DNA of 64,000 nucleotides, taken from CAWAYH01 sp963786195. GTDB taxonomy: Bacteria > Acidobacteriota > Vicinamibacteria > Vicinamibacterales > 2-12-FULL-66-21. Location: contig CAWAYH010000009.1 of NCBI GenBank assembly GCA_963786195.1, positions 124,001-188,000 of the forward strand. Reading direction: 5' to 3'. A model generated the notes under the pieces. That model was not told the DNA's origin. It saw only the letters and a list, made by a program, of their open reading frames with translations, and ran no database searches. Shown piece after piece: positions 10,771 to 20,400 of this stretch. Positions within the stretch are counted from its first letter, which is position 1; each line of letters opens with the position of its first letter. Both the position numbers and the translations under genes were made by a program.

Positions 10771-11739
10771 ATGGCCAGGCGTAGCCGCGCGGCGAACGCG
10801 GCGGCGCCGGTTCGGCCGATCCTCAAGTGGGCGGGCGGCAAACGGCAGCTGCTGCCGGCACTGCGACGCTATTACCCTGAGACGCTCACTCGGTACGTCG
10901 AGCCGTTCCTCGGGAGCGGAGCCGTGTTTCTCGACTGCCACAATCGCGGCCTGCTGGACGGTTGCGAGGTCCAACTGTCGGACATCAACGCCGACGTCAT
11001 CGGCTGCTACCGGATGGTGCGCGACCGGGTGGCGGAAGTCATCGACGACCTCCGGCGGCTCGAGCGGGGTCACCGGGCCGGAGGCGACAAGCACTTCTAC
11101 GCCGTCCGGGACGAGGGCTTCAACAGGCTGAGGCGGGACCTGCAGGCGTCCGGCGATCCGGCGTGCGGCTATACGCCGGCCCTGGCCGCCATGCTCATCT
11201 ACCTGAATCGCACGGGCTACAACGGGCTGTTTCGGCTGAACGCCAGCGGTGGGTTCAACGTGCCGGCCGGACGCTACACGTCGGTCACCATCTGCGACGA
11301 AGACAACCTGCTGGCGCTGGCCGGAGCGCTCGGCCGACCCGGGCTTCGCCTCGACGTGCGCGGCTTCGGCGACGCGCTTCGCGAGGCGGGCGCCGGGGAT
11401 TTCGTCTACCTCGATCCCCCGTATTCGCCGGTCAGCCGCACCTCGCACTTCACGTCGTACACAGCGGGGGGGTTCGGCCGCGAAGAACAGACGAGCCTGC
11501 AGCAGGCCGTGGTCCAGCTCGCCCGGCGCGGCGCCTGGGTGCTCCTCAGCAACTCCGTCGCCCCGGATATCCGGCGGCTCTACGCCCAGAGCGCCGATGC
11601 CAGGGCCGCCGGGCTGGTCGCGCGGACGGTGGCCGCGCGTCGCGCCATCAACTCGCGGGCGTCGGCGCGCGGGGCGGTGCGCGAGTACCTGATCACGAAC
11701 GTCGGGGTCAGATCCCGGTTTTCCGATCCGAACGGCTGA
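10771..11739 (+). CDS. Dam-family DNA adenine-N6 methyltransferase, solitary
   Basis: D12-class adenine methylase. The SAM-binding motif is FLGSGAVFLDCHNRG, preceded by the typical ILKWAGGKRQLLP N-terminus; the catalytic motif is LDPPYSPV. The target-recognition segment lies between them, with NRTGYNGLFRLN. 322 residues from ATG 10771, which overlaps the helicase stop by 14 nt; a longer reading from 10735 only adds helicase-overlap sequence. GATC is the usual Dam target but cannot be assigned from this sequence. No restriction enzyme, MutH or SeqA is in the window, so a regulatory or repair role is as likely as defence. Confidence 0.9.
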   Translation: MARRSRAANAAAPVRPILKWAGGKRQLLPALRRYYPETLTRYVEPFLGSGAVFLDCHNRGLLDGCEVQLSDINADVIGCYRMVRDRVAEVIDDLRRLERGHRAGGDKHFYAVRDEGFNRLRRDLQASGDPACGYTPALAAMLIYLNRTGYNGLFRLNASGGFNVPAGRYTSVTICDEDNLLALAGALGRPGLRLDVRGFGDALREAGAGDFVYLDPPYSPVSRTSHFTSYTAGGFGREEQTSLQQAVVQLARRGAWVLLSNSVAPDIRRLYAQSADARAAGLVARTVAARRAINSRASARGAVREYLITNVGVRSRFSDPNG

Positions 11740-11803
11740 AGACGCGGAAAATCGAGAGCGGACCCCGCCGTTTTGTTGCTAAACTGAGGCTGCACGGACG
11801 GGG

Positions 11804-11833
11804 AACAACTTCGCGGATTCACGCGGATTCATG
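11804..11833 (+). repeat. short tandem repeat, two near-copies of a 10-mer
   Basis: GCGGATTCAC and GCGGATTCAT stand side by side in the leader of the TPR gene. It is a minor case of the intergenic tandem repeats seen across the window, here with a 10-nt period. Confidence 0.4.
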
Positions 11834-11857
11834 GCATACCCACAGACGGAGGTTCGC

Positions 11858-12840
11858 ATGGATGGCGCACGCTTCGGCCGCTGGTCGCTCGCGCTGAGCG
11901 CCCTGGTCATCGGGTTGATCGCATTCCCCGCAATCGGCTACGCACAGGGCCAGGTGCGAGGCAAGGTCGTCGACGCCAACAACAAGCCGATCGAAGGCGC
12001 GACGGTCGTGATCGAAATGACCAAAGAGATGAAGCGCAAGTTCACCGTGAAGTCGGACAAGCGCGGGGAGTACATCCAGATCGGCATTCCGCCCGGCAAT
12101 TACTCGGTCACGGCCACGAAGGACGCCTTGAGCCAGGTGTTCGAGGTCAGGGTCGGCCTCGACGCGAAGGAAGTGAACTTCACGCTCAAGCCGGGGAGCA
12201 GCGCGGGCGGGAGCGATGCCGACCGGAAGAAGGCCGAGGCAGAGATCACGGCTGTCAAGACCGCCTTCGAGGAAGGCGTGGCGTTCAGCAACGACGGCAA
12301 GTACGACGAGTCGATCGCCAAGTTCAACGAGGTCCTGACCAAAGCCCCCAAGTGTGTCGAGTGCTACAACAACATCGGCGCCGTGTACACGCGGAAGAAG
12401 GACTTCGACCAGGCCGAGGTTGCCTACAAGAAGGCGCTGGAACTCAAGCCGGATTCCGTCGACGCCTACAACGGCCTCGCCAACGTGTACAACGGCCAGC
12501 GCAAGTTCGATCAGGCGGCTGAAGCGAGCGCGCAGGCCCAGAAGCTGGCCGGCGCGGCACCGGGAGCGGCCGGGGGCGGAGGCGCCAGCGCGGGATCGGT
12601 CTTCAACCAGGGCGTCATCGCGTGGAACGCGGCAAGATCCCCGATGCCCAGAAGTTGTTCGAGCAGGCGGTCCAGCTCGATCCGAAGCTGGCCGAGGCCC
12701 ACTACTGGCTCGGCATGGCCAATGTGAATCAGAACAAGCTGCCTGACGCGGTCAAGTATTTCGAGGAGTACCTGAAGCTGGAGCCCAAGGGGCAGTACGT
12801 CGAGAACGCCAAGGGGATGCTGGCGGCCATCAAGAAATAA
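11858..12840 (+). CDS. exported carboxypeptidase-regulatory-like plus TPR protein, frameshifted as sequenced
   Basis: About 327 residues after repair. A signal peptide ends near IGYAQG. A CarboxypepD-regulatory-like beta-sandwich (QVRGKVVDANNKPIEGATV to NFTLKPG) follows, then three to four TPR units (VAFSNDGKYDESIAKF, CYNNIGAVYTRKKDFDQAE, DAYNGLANVYNGQRKFDQA, then HYWLGMANVNQNKLPDA). The frame slips near 12632, where one G is missing: VIAWNAG should continue as KIPDAQKLFEQAVQLDPK. I chose ATG 11858 because GGAGG sits 6 nt upstream; ATG 11831 lacks a site. Likely a periplasmic scaffold for protein contacts; partner unknown. Confidence 0.82.
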
Positions 12841-12841
12841 G

Positions 12842-12867
12842 TAGGTTCACTGGGTTCGGGGTTCTGG
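12842..12867 (+). repeat. heptamer-period repeat in the yggS leader
   Basis: TAGGTTC (12842), then after two extra bases TGGGTTC (12851), GGGGTTC (12858) and TGG: a 7-nt period in a 32-nt gap. The final GGAAG just behind it may act as the yggS ribosome binding site. Confidence 0.5.
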
Positions 12868-12872
12868 AAGAT

Positions 12873-13580
12873 TTGGCGATAGCCGAGCATCTCACGGAAG
12901 TCCGCGAGCGGATTGCCGAGGCCGCCCGCCGCTCCGGGCGGCAGGCGGCGGACGTCACGCTGGTCGCGGTTTCCAAAACGTTCGGCGCGGATCGCGTGCG
13001 GGAAGCGTGGGCGGCGGGCCAGCGGGAATTCGGCGAGAACAAGGTACAGGAAGGGCTGCAGAAGATCGCCGAGACGGCCGATATCGCGACAAGGTGGCAT
13101 CTCATCGGCCACCTGCAGTCGAACAAGGCGCAGAAAGCCGCCGCCGCGTTCGCCTGCATCGAATCGGTCGATTCGATGGATCTGCTGCAACGGCTCGACA
13201 GGGCGGCGGCGACGCTGCCGGCCGGCACCGCGCGCCCCGAGGTCCTCGTTCAGGTGGACCTGGCTGGCGAGGCGACAAAGTTCGGGGCCGGGGCCGACGA
13301 AGCCGAGCGGATTGTGCGGGCGGCGGCGCAGGCCAGCGCCGTGAAGATGGTCGGCCTGATGCTGCTGCCGCCGTGGAACGAGGATCCGGAACAGACCCGG
13401 CCCTGGTTCGCGCGCCTGCGTGAGTTTCGTGAACGCCTGCTGGGCGCTGGCGTCCCCGCCCCGGCGCTAAGACATCTCTCGATGGGCATGAGCCACGACT
13501 ACGAAGCGGCAATCGAAGAGGGATCGACGATCGTCCGGGTCGGCACAGCCATTTTCGGTAAACGAGAAGCGAGGGCCTAA
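12873..13580 (+). CDS. PLP homeostasis protein (YggS/YlmE/PROSC family)
   Basis: Non-catalytic fold-type III PLP carrier that buffers pyridoxal phosphate and affects amino-acid metabolism. 235 residues, standard length. The PLP lysine is K35 in VAVSKTF; the other family blocks, FGENKVQE, WHLIGHLQSNKA and LSMGMSHDYEAAI, are intact. The start is TTG 12873; no ATG or GTG fits upstream. The divIVA-like gene begins directly after its stop codon, so the two are surely co-expressed. This pairing echoes the ylmE-divIVA neighbourhood beside ftsZ in Gram-positive bacteria, but here it sits 20 kb from the dcw cluster. Confidence 0.95.
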   Translation: MAIAEHLTEVRERIAEAARRSGRQAADVTLVAVSKTFGADRVREAWAAGQREFGENKVQEGLQKIAETADIATRWHLIGHLQSNKAQKAAAAFACIESVDSMDLLQRLDRAAATLPAGTARPEVLVQVDLAGEATKFGAGADEAERIVRAAAQASAVKMVGLMLLPPWNEDPEQTRPWFARLREFRERLLGAGVPAPALRHLSMGMSHDYEAAIEEGSTIVRVGTAIFGKREARA

Positions 13581-14216
13581 ATGTTCGATCGACAAGCGCC
13601 AGCCAGCACATCCGCCGCCAATGCCGGGTCGCCGCCCGCCGAACGCGTCATGCGGATCGCGCCGCTCGACCTCAGGCAGCAGCGATTCCGCCAGTCGTTT
13701 CGCGGCTTCGATCGCACGGAGGTCGTCGCGTTCCTCACCGAGGCCGCCGACGACTACGAGCACGCGCTGCGCGAGCTGGACCGCCTGCGCCAGGACTTGA
13801 CGCGGCAGGAGGCCCTGCTCGTGGAACACCGCGAGCGGGAGGCCAACCTGCGCAACACGCTGCTCACGGCGCAGCGGCTGGCAGACGAAATCAAGGAAGC
13901 CGCGCAGAACGAGTCGAAGCTCATCATCCGCGAGGCCCAGGGCCGCGCCGACCTGCTGCTGCAGAAAGCGCAGGGGCGGCTCGAGGAAGTCGAGCGCGAC
14001 ATCAACGAGCTGCGGCTGCGCCGGCGCGACGTCGAGGGATCGCTCGAGGGATCCATCCAGGCGCTCTATCGCGCGCTGGAGTTCATCCGCGAGCAGGATC
14101 GCTCAGACGACAAGGTCCTGCTCCATCGTCCGCGTCAAGCCGACGCGGCGACCGCCGCGACGGCCGCTCCGGCGTGGCCGGCCGAAGCGCCGCGGGCCGC
14201 GGATGAGCGGGGCTGA
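13581..14216 (+). CDS. DivIVA-domain coiled-coil protein
   Basis: 211 residues. The DivIVA N-terminal domain begins at MRIAPLDLRQQRFRQSFRGF (residue 24) with DRTEVVAFLTEAADDYE; the rest to about residue 178 is continuous coiled coil rich in Glu/Arg, ending in an Ala/Pro tail. DivIVA proteins sense curved membrane and recruit division, growth or chromosome-anchoring factors. ATG 13581 follows the yggS stop without a gap; ATG 13650 would give exactly the domain and is a real alternative, since the first 23 residues look disordered. Function in this organism is inferred from domain only. Confidence 0.88.
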   Translation: MFDRQAPASTSAANAGSPPAERVMRIAPLDLRQQRFRQSFRGFDRTEVVAFLTEAADDYEHALRELDRLRQDLTRQEALLVEHREREANLRNTLLTAQRLADEIKEAAQNESKLIIREAQGRADLLLQKAQGRLEEVERDINELRLRRRDVEGSLEGSIQALYRALEFIREQDRSDDKVLLHRPRQADAATAATAAPAWPAEAPRAADERG

Positions 14217-15466
14217 GCCGGCCTCCGCCGATCTCCGTCATCCGCCACTGCCGCCAGCTGATCACGTGCGCCGGCCCCGCGCCGCGCCGCGGTCCCGAGC
14301 AGGCGCGCCTCGACATCATCACTGACGGCGCGCTGGCGGCGTCGAAGGGCCGCATCCTGTTCGCCGGACGCACGGACGAGTGCGACCGCCGGGTGAGCGT
14401 CGCGCCCGACGCGCGCCTGATCGACGGCCGTCAGCTCTCGGTCGTCCCCGGCTTCGTCGACGCGCATACCCACGCGATGTTCGCCGGCGATCGTCGCGAC
14501 GAGCTCCGGCGCCGGCTCGCCGGCGCAACCTACGCCAGCATCGCCGCCGAAGGCGGCGGCATCGTCTCCACCGTCGCGGCAACGCGGCACGCCTCCGAAG
14601 AAGACCTCGTCGCGGTCACGCGGGCCCGCCTCGACGAGATGCTCGCCTGCGGGACGACGACCTGCGAGATCAAGAGCGGATACGGCCTGACCACCGAAGC
14701 CGAGCTCAAGATGCTGCGCGCGATCCAGCGTCTGGACGCCGGGCATCTGATGGATATCGTGCCGACGTTCATGGGCGCGCACGAAGTGCCCGTCGAGTAC
14801 CGGGCGGATCGATCGAAGTACGTCGACCTGGTGGTGAACGAGATGATCCCGGCCGTGGCGTCCGCGAAGCTGGCGGAGTGGTGCGATGTCTTCTGTGAAA
14901 GTGGGGTCTTCACGCCTGCGGAATCGCGGGCGATTCTCCAGGCCGGGGCGCGGGCCGGGCTGAAGCCCCGCATTCACGCCGACGAGCTCGGCGCAAGCGG
15001 CGGCTCGCAAGTCGCCGCCGAAGTAGGCGCGCGGTCGGCCGATCATCTGATCTTCGTTCCCGCTGACGGCATCTCCGCGATGGCGCGCGCGAATGTGGCG
15101 GCCACGCTGCTCCCCTGCGCCGCGTTCTATCTGAAGCTCGGGCGCTTCGCGCCGGCGCGCGCGCTCATCGACGCGTCGGTCCCCGTCGCGCTGGCGACCG
15201 ACGTCAACCCGGGCGGCGGGTTCTCGCCGTCGATGCCATTTGCGATGACGCTCGCCTGCTTCGGCATGCAGCTGACGTTCGAGGAAGCGCTCACGGCGGC
15301 GACGATCAACGGCGCGTGGTCGCTCGATCGCGCGAACGAGATCGGCAGCCTGGAGGCGGGCAAGCTCGCCGACGCCGTCCTCGTTCGCGGGGATGCGATC
15401 GATCTGATTCGTGTCGGGGCGGCATCGATTGCCGGTGTCGTCAAGCGAGGGAAAGTGGTGCCATGA
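14203..15466 (+). CDS. hutI: imidazolonepropionase
   Basis: Metal-dependent amidohydrolase of histidine degradation, hydrolysing imidazolonepropionate to N-formimino-glutamate. The HxH metal site is VDAHTHAMFAG; HADELG and ATDVNPGGGFSPSMPF complete the active site. An in-frame GTG at 14393 starts too late, because the N-terminal beta-sandwich strand (ISVIRHCRQLIT, then IITDGALAASKGRILFAG) is encoded just upstream in the same frame from about 14231. The natural ATG at 14203 is one base out of frame, so either a 1-nt insertion lies between 14203 and 14231 or an unusual codon (CTG 14213) initiates. It overlaps the cyclodeaminase gene by 4 nt. Confidence 0.88.
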
Positions 15467-16086
15467 CGTTCGCCGCACAGACCGTCTCGTCCCTTCTGGA
15501 GTCCTTCCGCTCGTCCGATCCCACGCCCGGCGGCGGCTCCGCCTCTGCGCTGACGGGCGCGGTCGGCGCGTCGCTGCTCGCGATGGTGGCGGGCCTGCCC
15601 AAGCCGCGCGCGACGACCGAGCCAGCGCTGCAGAAGCTGAAGGCTGCCGGCGCGCGCTGCGCGGATCTGGCGAAGCAGCTCGAAGCGCTCGTGGATCGCG
15701 ACAGCGAGGCGTACGAGCAGGTCATGAGCGCGTATCGCATGCCGAAAGGATCAGACGAGGAGAAGGCGGCGCGGTCGGCGCGCATTCAGCAGGCGCTCCG
15801 CTCGGCGATTGAGGCGCCCCTCGAGGTCATGCGCGCGTGTCGCAAGGGAATCGCCGAGGGTCCGGTGCTCCAGGAGTGCGCCAACCCCAACGCGTCGAGC
15901 GACCTCCAGGTCGGGCTCGAGCTGCTGCACGCGGGGCTCCGCGGCGCGCGCCTCAATGTCGAAATCAACCTGGAGAGCCTGAAAGATCAGGCGTACGTGG
16001 GCGAGGTCGGTCGGGAAATCGATCGGCTGTCGACCGACGCGCTCAAGGCGTTCAGCACGGGACGCGTGCAAATGGCGGATGAGTAA
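15463..16086 (+). CDS. formiminotetrahydrofolate cyclodeaminase (FTCD C-terminal family)
   Basis: 207 residues starting at ATG 15463, which overlaps the hutI stop (ATGA). All-helical cyclodeaminase/cyclohydrolase fold with the N-terminal signature SSDPTPGGGSASALTGA and the conserved ECANPNASSDLQVG region. The family releases ammonia from 5-formimino-THF to give methenyl-THF. Directly downstream of hutI this fits the formimino-glutamate route of histidine breakdown that feeds one-carbon units to folate. The formiminotransferase partner is not in the window. It could instead be a methenyl-THF cyclohydrolase (FchA); sequence alone does not decide. Confidence 0.9.
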   Translation: MTFAAQTVSSLLESFRSSDPTPGGGSASALTGAVGASLLAMVAGLPKPRATTEPALQKLKAAGARCADLAKQLEALVDRDSEAYEQVMSAYRMPKGSDEEKAARSARIQQALRSAIEAPLEVMRACRKGIAEGPVLQECANPNASSDLQVGLELLHAGLRGARLNVEINLESLKDQAYVGEVGREIDRLSTDALKAFSTGRVQMADE

Positions 16087-16090
16087 AGCC

Positions 16091-16125
16091 GGTTGTCGGT
16101 TTTTGGTTGTCGGTTTTCGGTCGTA
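16091..16125 (+). repeat. tandem heptamer array between convergent cyclodeaminase and lepB
   Basis: Five consecutive 7-mers all begin GGT: GGTTGTC, GGTTTTT, GGTTGTC, GGTTTTC, GGTCGTA. The array occupies most of the 48-nt gap between the two convergent genes. Confidence 0.7.
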
Positions 16126-16134
16126 TTTATCGGT

Positions 16135-16836
16135 TCAGTGGATCTGGTGCAGCAGCCGTTCCCAGCGCGTCCTGGTGAAGAAGTGCGTGACCACTGAGAA
16201 CATCCGCCCGATGGCCGCGCCGACGCCGTCTCCGGCGGAGGCCTCGCGACCATCCTCGTATTCGTAGGACCAGTAGATCATCAGCGCCTTGCCCTTGATG
16301 TAGTGACGCGGCAGGAAGCCCCAGTAGCGGCTGTCCTGCGAGTTGTCGCGGTTGTCACCCATCACGAAGTACTGTCCCTCGGACACCGTGACCGGGCCGT
16401 AATTCTCGCGCACGTCCGCAGACGTCACCTCCTGGCCCATGGTGACCGGCGTCAGGTAGTGGACGTACGGCTCGTCGAGCGGCTGGCCGTTGATGTGAAC
16501 CTTCTTGTTCCGCAGCTCCACCGTGTCGCCCGGCAGACCGATGACGCGCTTGATGAAGTCGCGCTCGGGTTCGTCCGGGTACTTGAAGACGACAATGTCG
16601 CCCCGCTGGATGTCGCGGACGGGCAGGAGCGTGCGCGCGAGCCTGGACGCGGTCGGCCCGAACACGAACTTGTTCACCAGGAGGTGATCGCCGATCAGCA
16701 GGTTGTTCTCCATCGATCCGGTCGGGATCTTGAACGCCTGCACGACCCACGTGCGCACGAACAGCGCCAGGATGACGGCGATGACGATCGACTCGAAGTA
16801 TTCGCGCAGCGTGGATTTCCGGAATGTCGCAGGCAT
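16135..16836 (-). CDS. lepB: signal peptidase I
   Basis: Membrane serine protease that removes Sec signal peptides. 233 residues: one N-terminal TM helix (about 15-35), then box B with the nucleophile Ser in KIPTGSMENNLLIGDHLLVN, box D with the general-base Lys in RDFIKRVIGLPGDTVEL, and box E GDNRDNSQDSRYWGF. ATG 16836 lies 8 nt after lepA, the classic lepA-lepB arrangement. The open frame extends far upstream inside lepA, but that part is only a shadow of lepA. The C-terminal tail after YWSYEYED is longer than in minimal enzymes. Confidence 0.97.
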   Translation of the reverse strand: MPATFRKSTLREYFESIVIAVILALFVRTWVVQAFKIPTGSMENNLLIGDHLLVNKFVFGPTASRLARTLLPVRDIQRGDIVVFKYPDEPERDFIKRVIGLPGDTVELRNKKVHINGQPLDEPYVHYLTPVTMGQEVTSADVRENYGPVTVSEGQYFVMGDNRDNSQDSRYWGFLPRHYIKGKALMIYWSYEYEDGREASAGDGVGAAIGRMFSVVTHFFTRTRWERLLHQIH

Positions 16837-16844
16837 GACGCAGG

Positions 16845-18647
<1,803 letters not shown>

Positions 18648-18663
18648 GTATCGGGAACAGGTG

Positions 18664-18669
18664 ATTATA
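18664..18669 (-). promoter_or_regulatory. -10 box of the lepA-lepB promoter
   Basis: On the minus strand TATAAT lies 16 nt before the lepA ATG, predicting an mRNA leader below 10 nt with no ribosome binding site. The region where the -35 should be is the heptamer repeat (GGGCTCT copies), so no normal -35 hexamer is seen. Confidence 0.5.
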
Positions 18670-18678
18670 GCTGGCTTT

Positions 18679-18761
18679 GGGCTCTGGGCTCTGGGCTCTG
18701 CGCTCTGGGAAGCTCAGGGCGCTGTGGTCTTCCTGAAGCCTAGAGCCTAGAGCCTAGAGCC
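18679..18761 (+). repeat. inverted pair of heptamer arrays between lepA and citrate synthase
   Basis: GGGCTCT occurs three times in tandem plus one variant GCGCTCT (18679-18706); TAGAGCC, close to its reverse complement, occurs three times in tandem at 18741-18761. The two arrays can pair into a long imperfect hairpin. The right array encodes the last residues and the TAG stop of the citrate synthase gene. Confidence 0.8.
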
Positions 18762-19900
18762 TATCGTCTGATCGAGCGGCAGGAACGTCTGCGGATACTG
18801 CGGCCCGATGTAGTCGGTTCGCGGCCGAATCAGGCGGTTGTTCGCGTACTGCTCGAGGCAGTGCGCCGTCCAGCCCGAGATGCGGCTCACGGCGAAGATG
18901 GGCGTGAACAGATCGATCGGGATCCCGAGCGAGTAGTACGTGGAGGCCGAATAGAAGTCCACGTTCGGGTACAGCTTCTTCTCGCCGGTCACGAGCTGCT
19001 CGATGCGCCGCGACATCTCGAACCAGCGCGTGTTGCCCGCACGCTCGCCGAGCTCCTTCGACATGCGCCGCAGGTGCGTGGCCCGCGGATCCTCCGTGCG
19101 GTAGACCCGATGACCGAAACCCGGGATCTTCACCTTCCGCGCAAGCTTGGCTCGAATCGCTTCGTCGACCCGCTCCGGGGACGCGTCCTGACCGATCTCG
19201 ATCAGCAGGCGCATCACGTCCGCGTTCGCGCCACCGTGCAGGGGTCCCTTCAGCGCGCCGATCGCGCCGACGATTGCGGAATGCAGATCGGTGAGCGTCG
19301 CGGCGGCAACGCGCGCGGCAAACGTCGACGCGTTCAGCTCGTGGTCGGCGTGAAGCACCAGCGCGATGTCGAACGCCCGCGTCGCCAGCGCGCTCGGGCG
19401 CGTACCCGTCAGCATGTAGAGGAAGTTCGCCGCGTGACCCAGCGCCGGATCCGGCTGGATGAGGCCGCCGCCGGCCTGCAGACGCCCGTAGGTCGCCACG
19501 AGGCTCGCGATCTGCGCGGTCAGACGCACGGCCTTGCGGTAGTTGGCCGGCTGCGAGTTGTCGGTGGCCTCGGGATCGTAGTGCCCAGCGCCGACGTGAG
19601 CGTGCGGAGCGCGTCCATCCCGTCCGACGGCGGCAGCTGCCGCATCAGCCGCAGAATCGGCTCGCCCAGCGGGCGCGCGGCCGCGAGCTGCGACTGCAGG
19701 TCGCCAAGCTCCGCGCGGTTCGGCAGCCGTCCGTGCCAGAGCAGGTAGCAGACTTCTTCGAACGTCGCGCCGCGCGCCAGATCGTGGATGTCGTAGCCGT
19801 AGTACGCCAGGACGCCGCGATCGCCATCCAGATAGCAGATGGCCGATGACGCGGCGACGACGTCCTCGAGGCCGGCCTTGGGTTTTGCTTCGGTGGCCAT
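18747..19900 (-). CDS. gltA: citrate synthase (type II short family), frameshifted as sequenced
   Basis: Condenses oxaloacetate and acetyl-CoA; the first step of the TCA cycle. About 384 residues after repair. N-terminal part GLEDVVAASSAICYLDGDRGVLAYYGYDIHDLA sits in one frame; the catalytic part in another: GPLHGGANADVM (His), GFGHRVYRTEDPRA (His) and a final FTPIFAVSRISGWTAH block. At 19584-19586 a G is missing on the minus strand: SALG should run on through HYDPEATDNSQPANY. A 2-methylcitrate synthase cannot be excluded because the families overlap. The C-terminal residues come from the heptamer repeat. Confidence 0.88.
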
Positions 19901-19906
19901 GCCTCG

Positions 19907-19935
19907 ATCATATCAAGGTGCGGAACCGCGGTCAG
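19907..19935 (-). promoter_or_regulatory. leaderless promoter of citrate synthase
   Basis: Minus strand: -35 CTGACC (19930-19935), 17-nt spacer, -10 TATGAT (19907-19912), then 6 nt to the ATG at 19900. Start of transcription should fall on the start codon. Confidence 0.5.
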
Positions 19936-20360
19936 CGCCGCAGCGGCGCCGCTGCCGGCTTGTAGATGAGCCCGACGATCATCCCGTAGAGCGCGAACTC
20001 CACGATGTTGTCGAGGAGCCACGCAAGGAGCAGCGTGCCTCCGACCGGCCACACCATGTACTCCCAGATCATGCCGAAACAGCACAGCAGGATCCCGACG
20101 ATCACCCCGAACCGGAGTCCCTCCTGCAGCCCGCTGCCGCCCTCATAGCCCTTCGCGTAGGCGTATGCGAACGCGAAGAACCCCACGAGCGCAAAGATGA
20201 AGCCGATCGGCAGAATCGCGTTGGCCTGATCCTCCGGACGCATCACGGATTTGAACTGCCCGTAAAGGTCCGTCAGGAGCACCGCGTGCACGAGATAGGA
20301 CACGCCAAGATAGACGACCCAGGTCACCACGGCCGCCATCGCTACGCGAGGGAGATTCAT
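19932..20360 (-). CDS. small four-helix membrane protein of unknown function
   Basis: 142 residues, four predicted TM helices (about 6-25, 48-70, 85-105, 112-135). I do not recognise the family. MRPEDQANAILPIGF and FGMIWEYMVWPVGG are the most distinctive loops; two adjacent cysteines (LLCCFGM) lie in TM3. The start at 20360 is set by AAGGAG 5 nt upstream; the frame stays open to 20378. TATAGT at 20386-20391 on the minus strand fits its -10 box. It lies alone between citrate synthase and a glycosyltransferase on the same strand. Confidence 0.75.
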   Translation of the reverse strand: MNLPRVAMAAVVTWVVYLGVSYLVHAVLLTDLYGQFKSVMRPEDQANAILPIGFIFALVGFFAFAYAYAKGYEGGSGLQEGLRFGVIVGILLCCFGMIWEYMVWPVGGTLLLAWLLDNIVEFALYGMIVGLIYKPAAAPLRR

Positions 20361-20400
20361 GGCCGCTCCTTGAAACAAGGGCGGAACTATAACACTGAAT

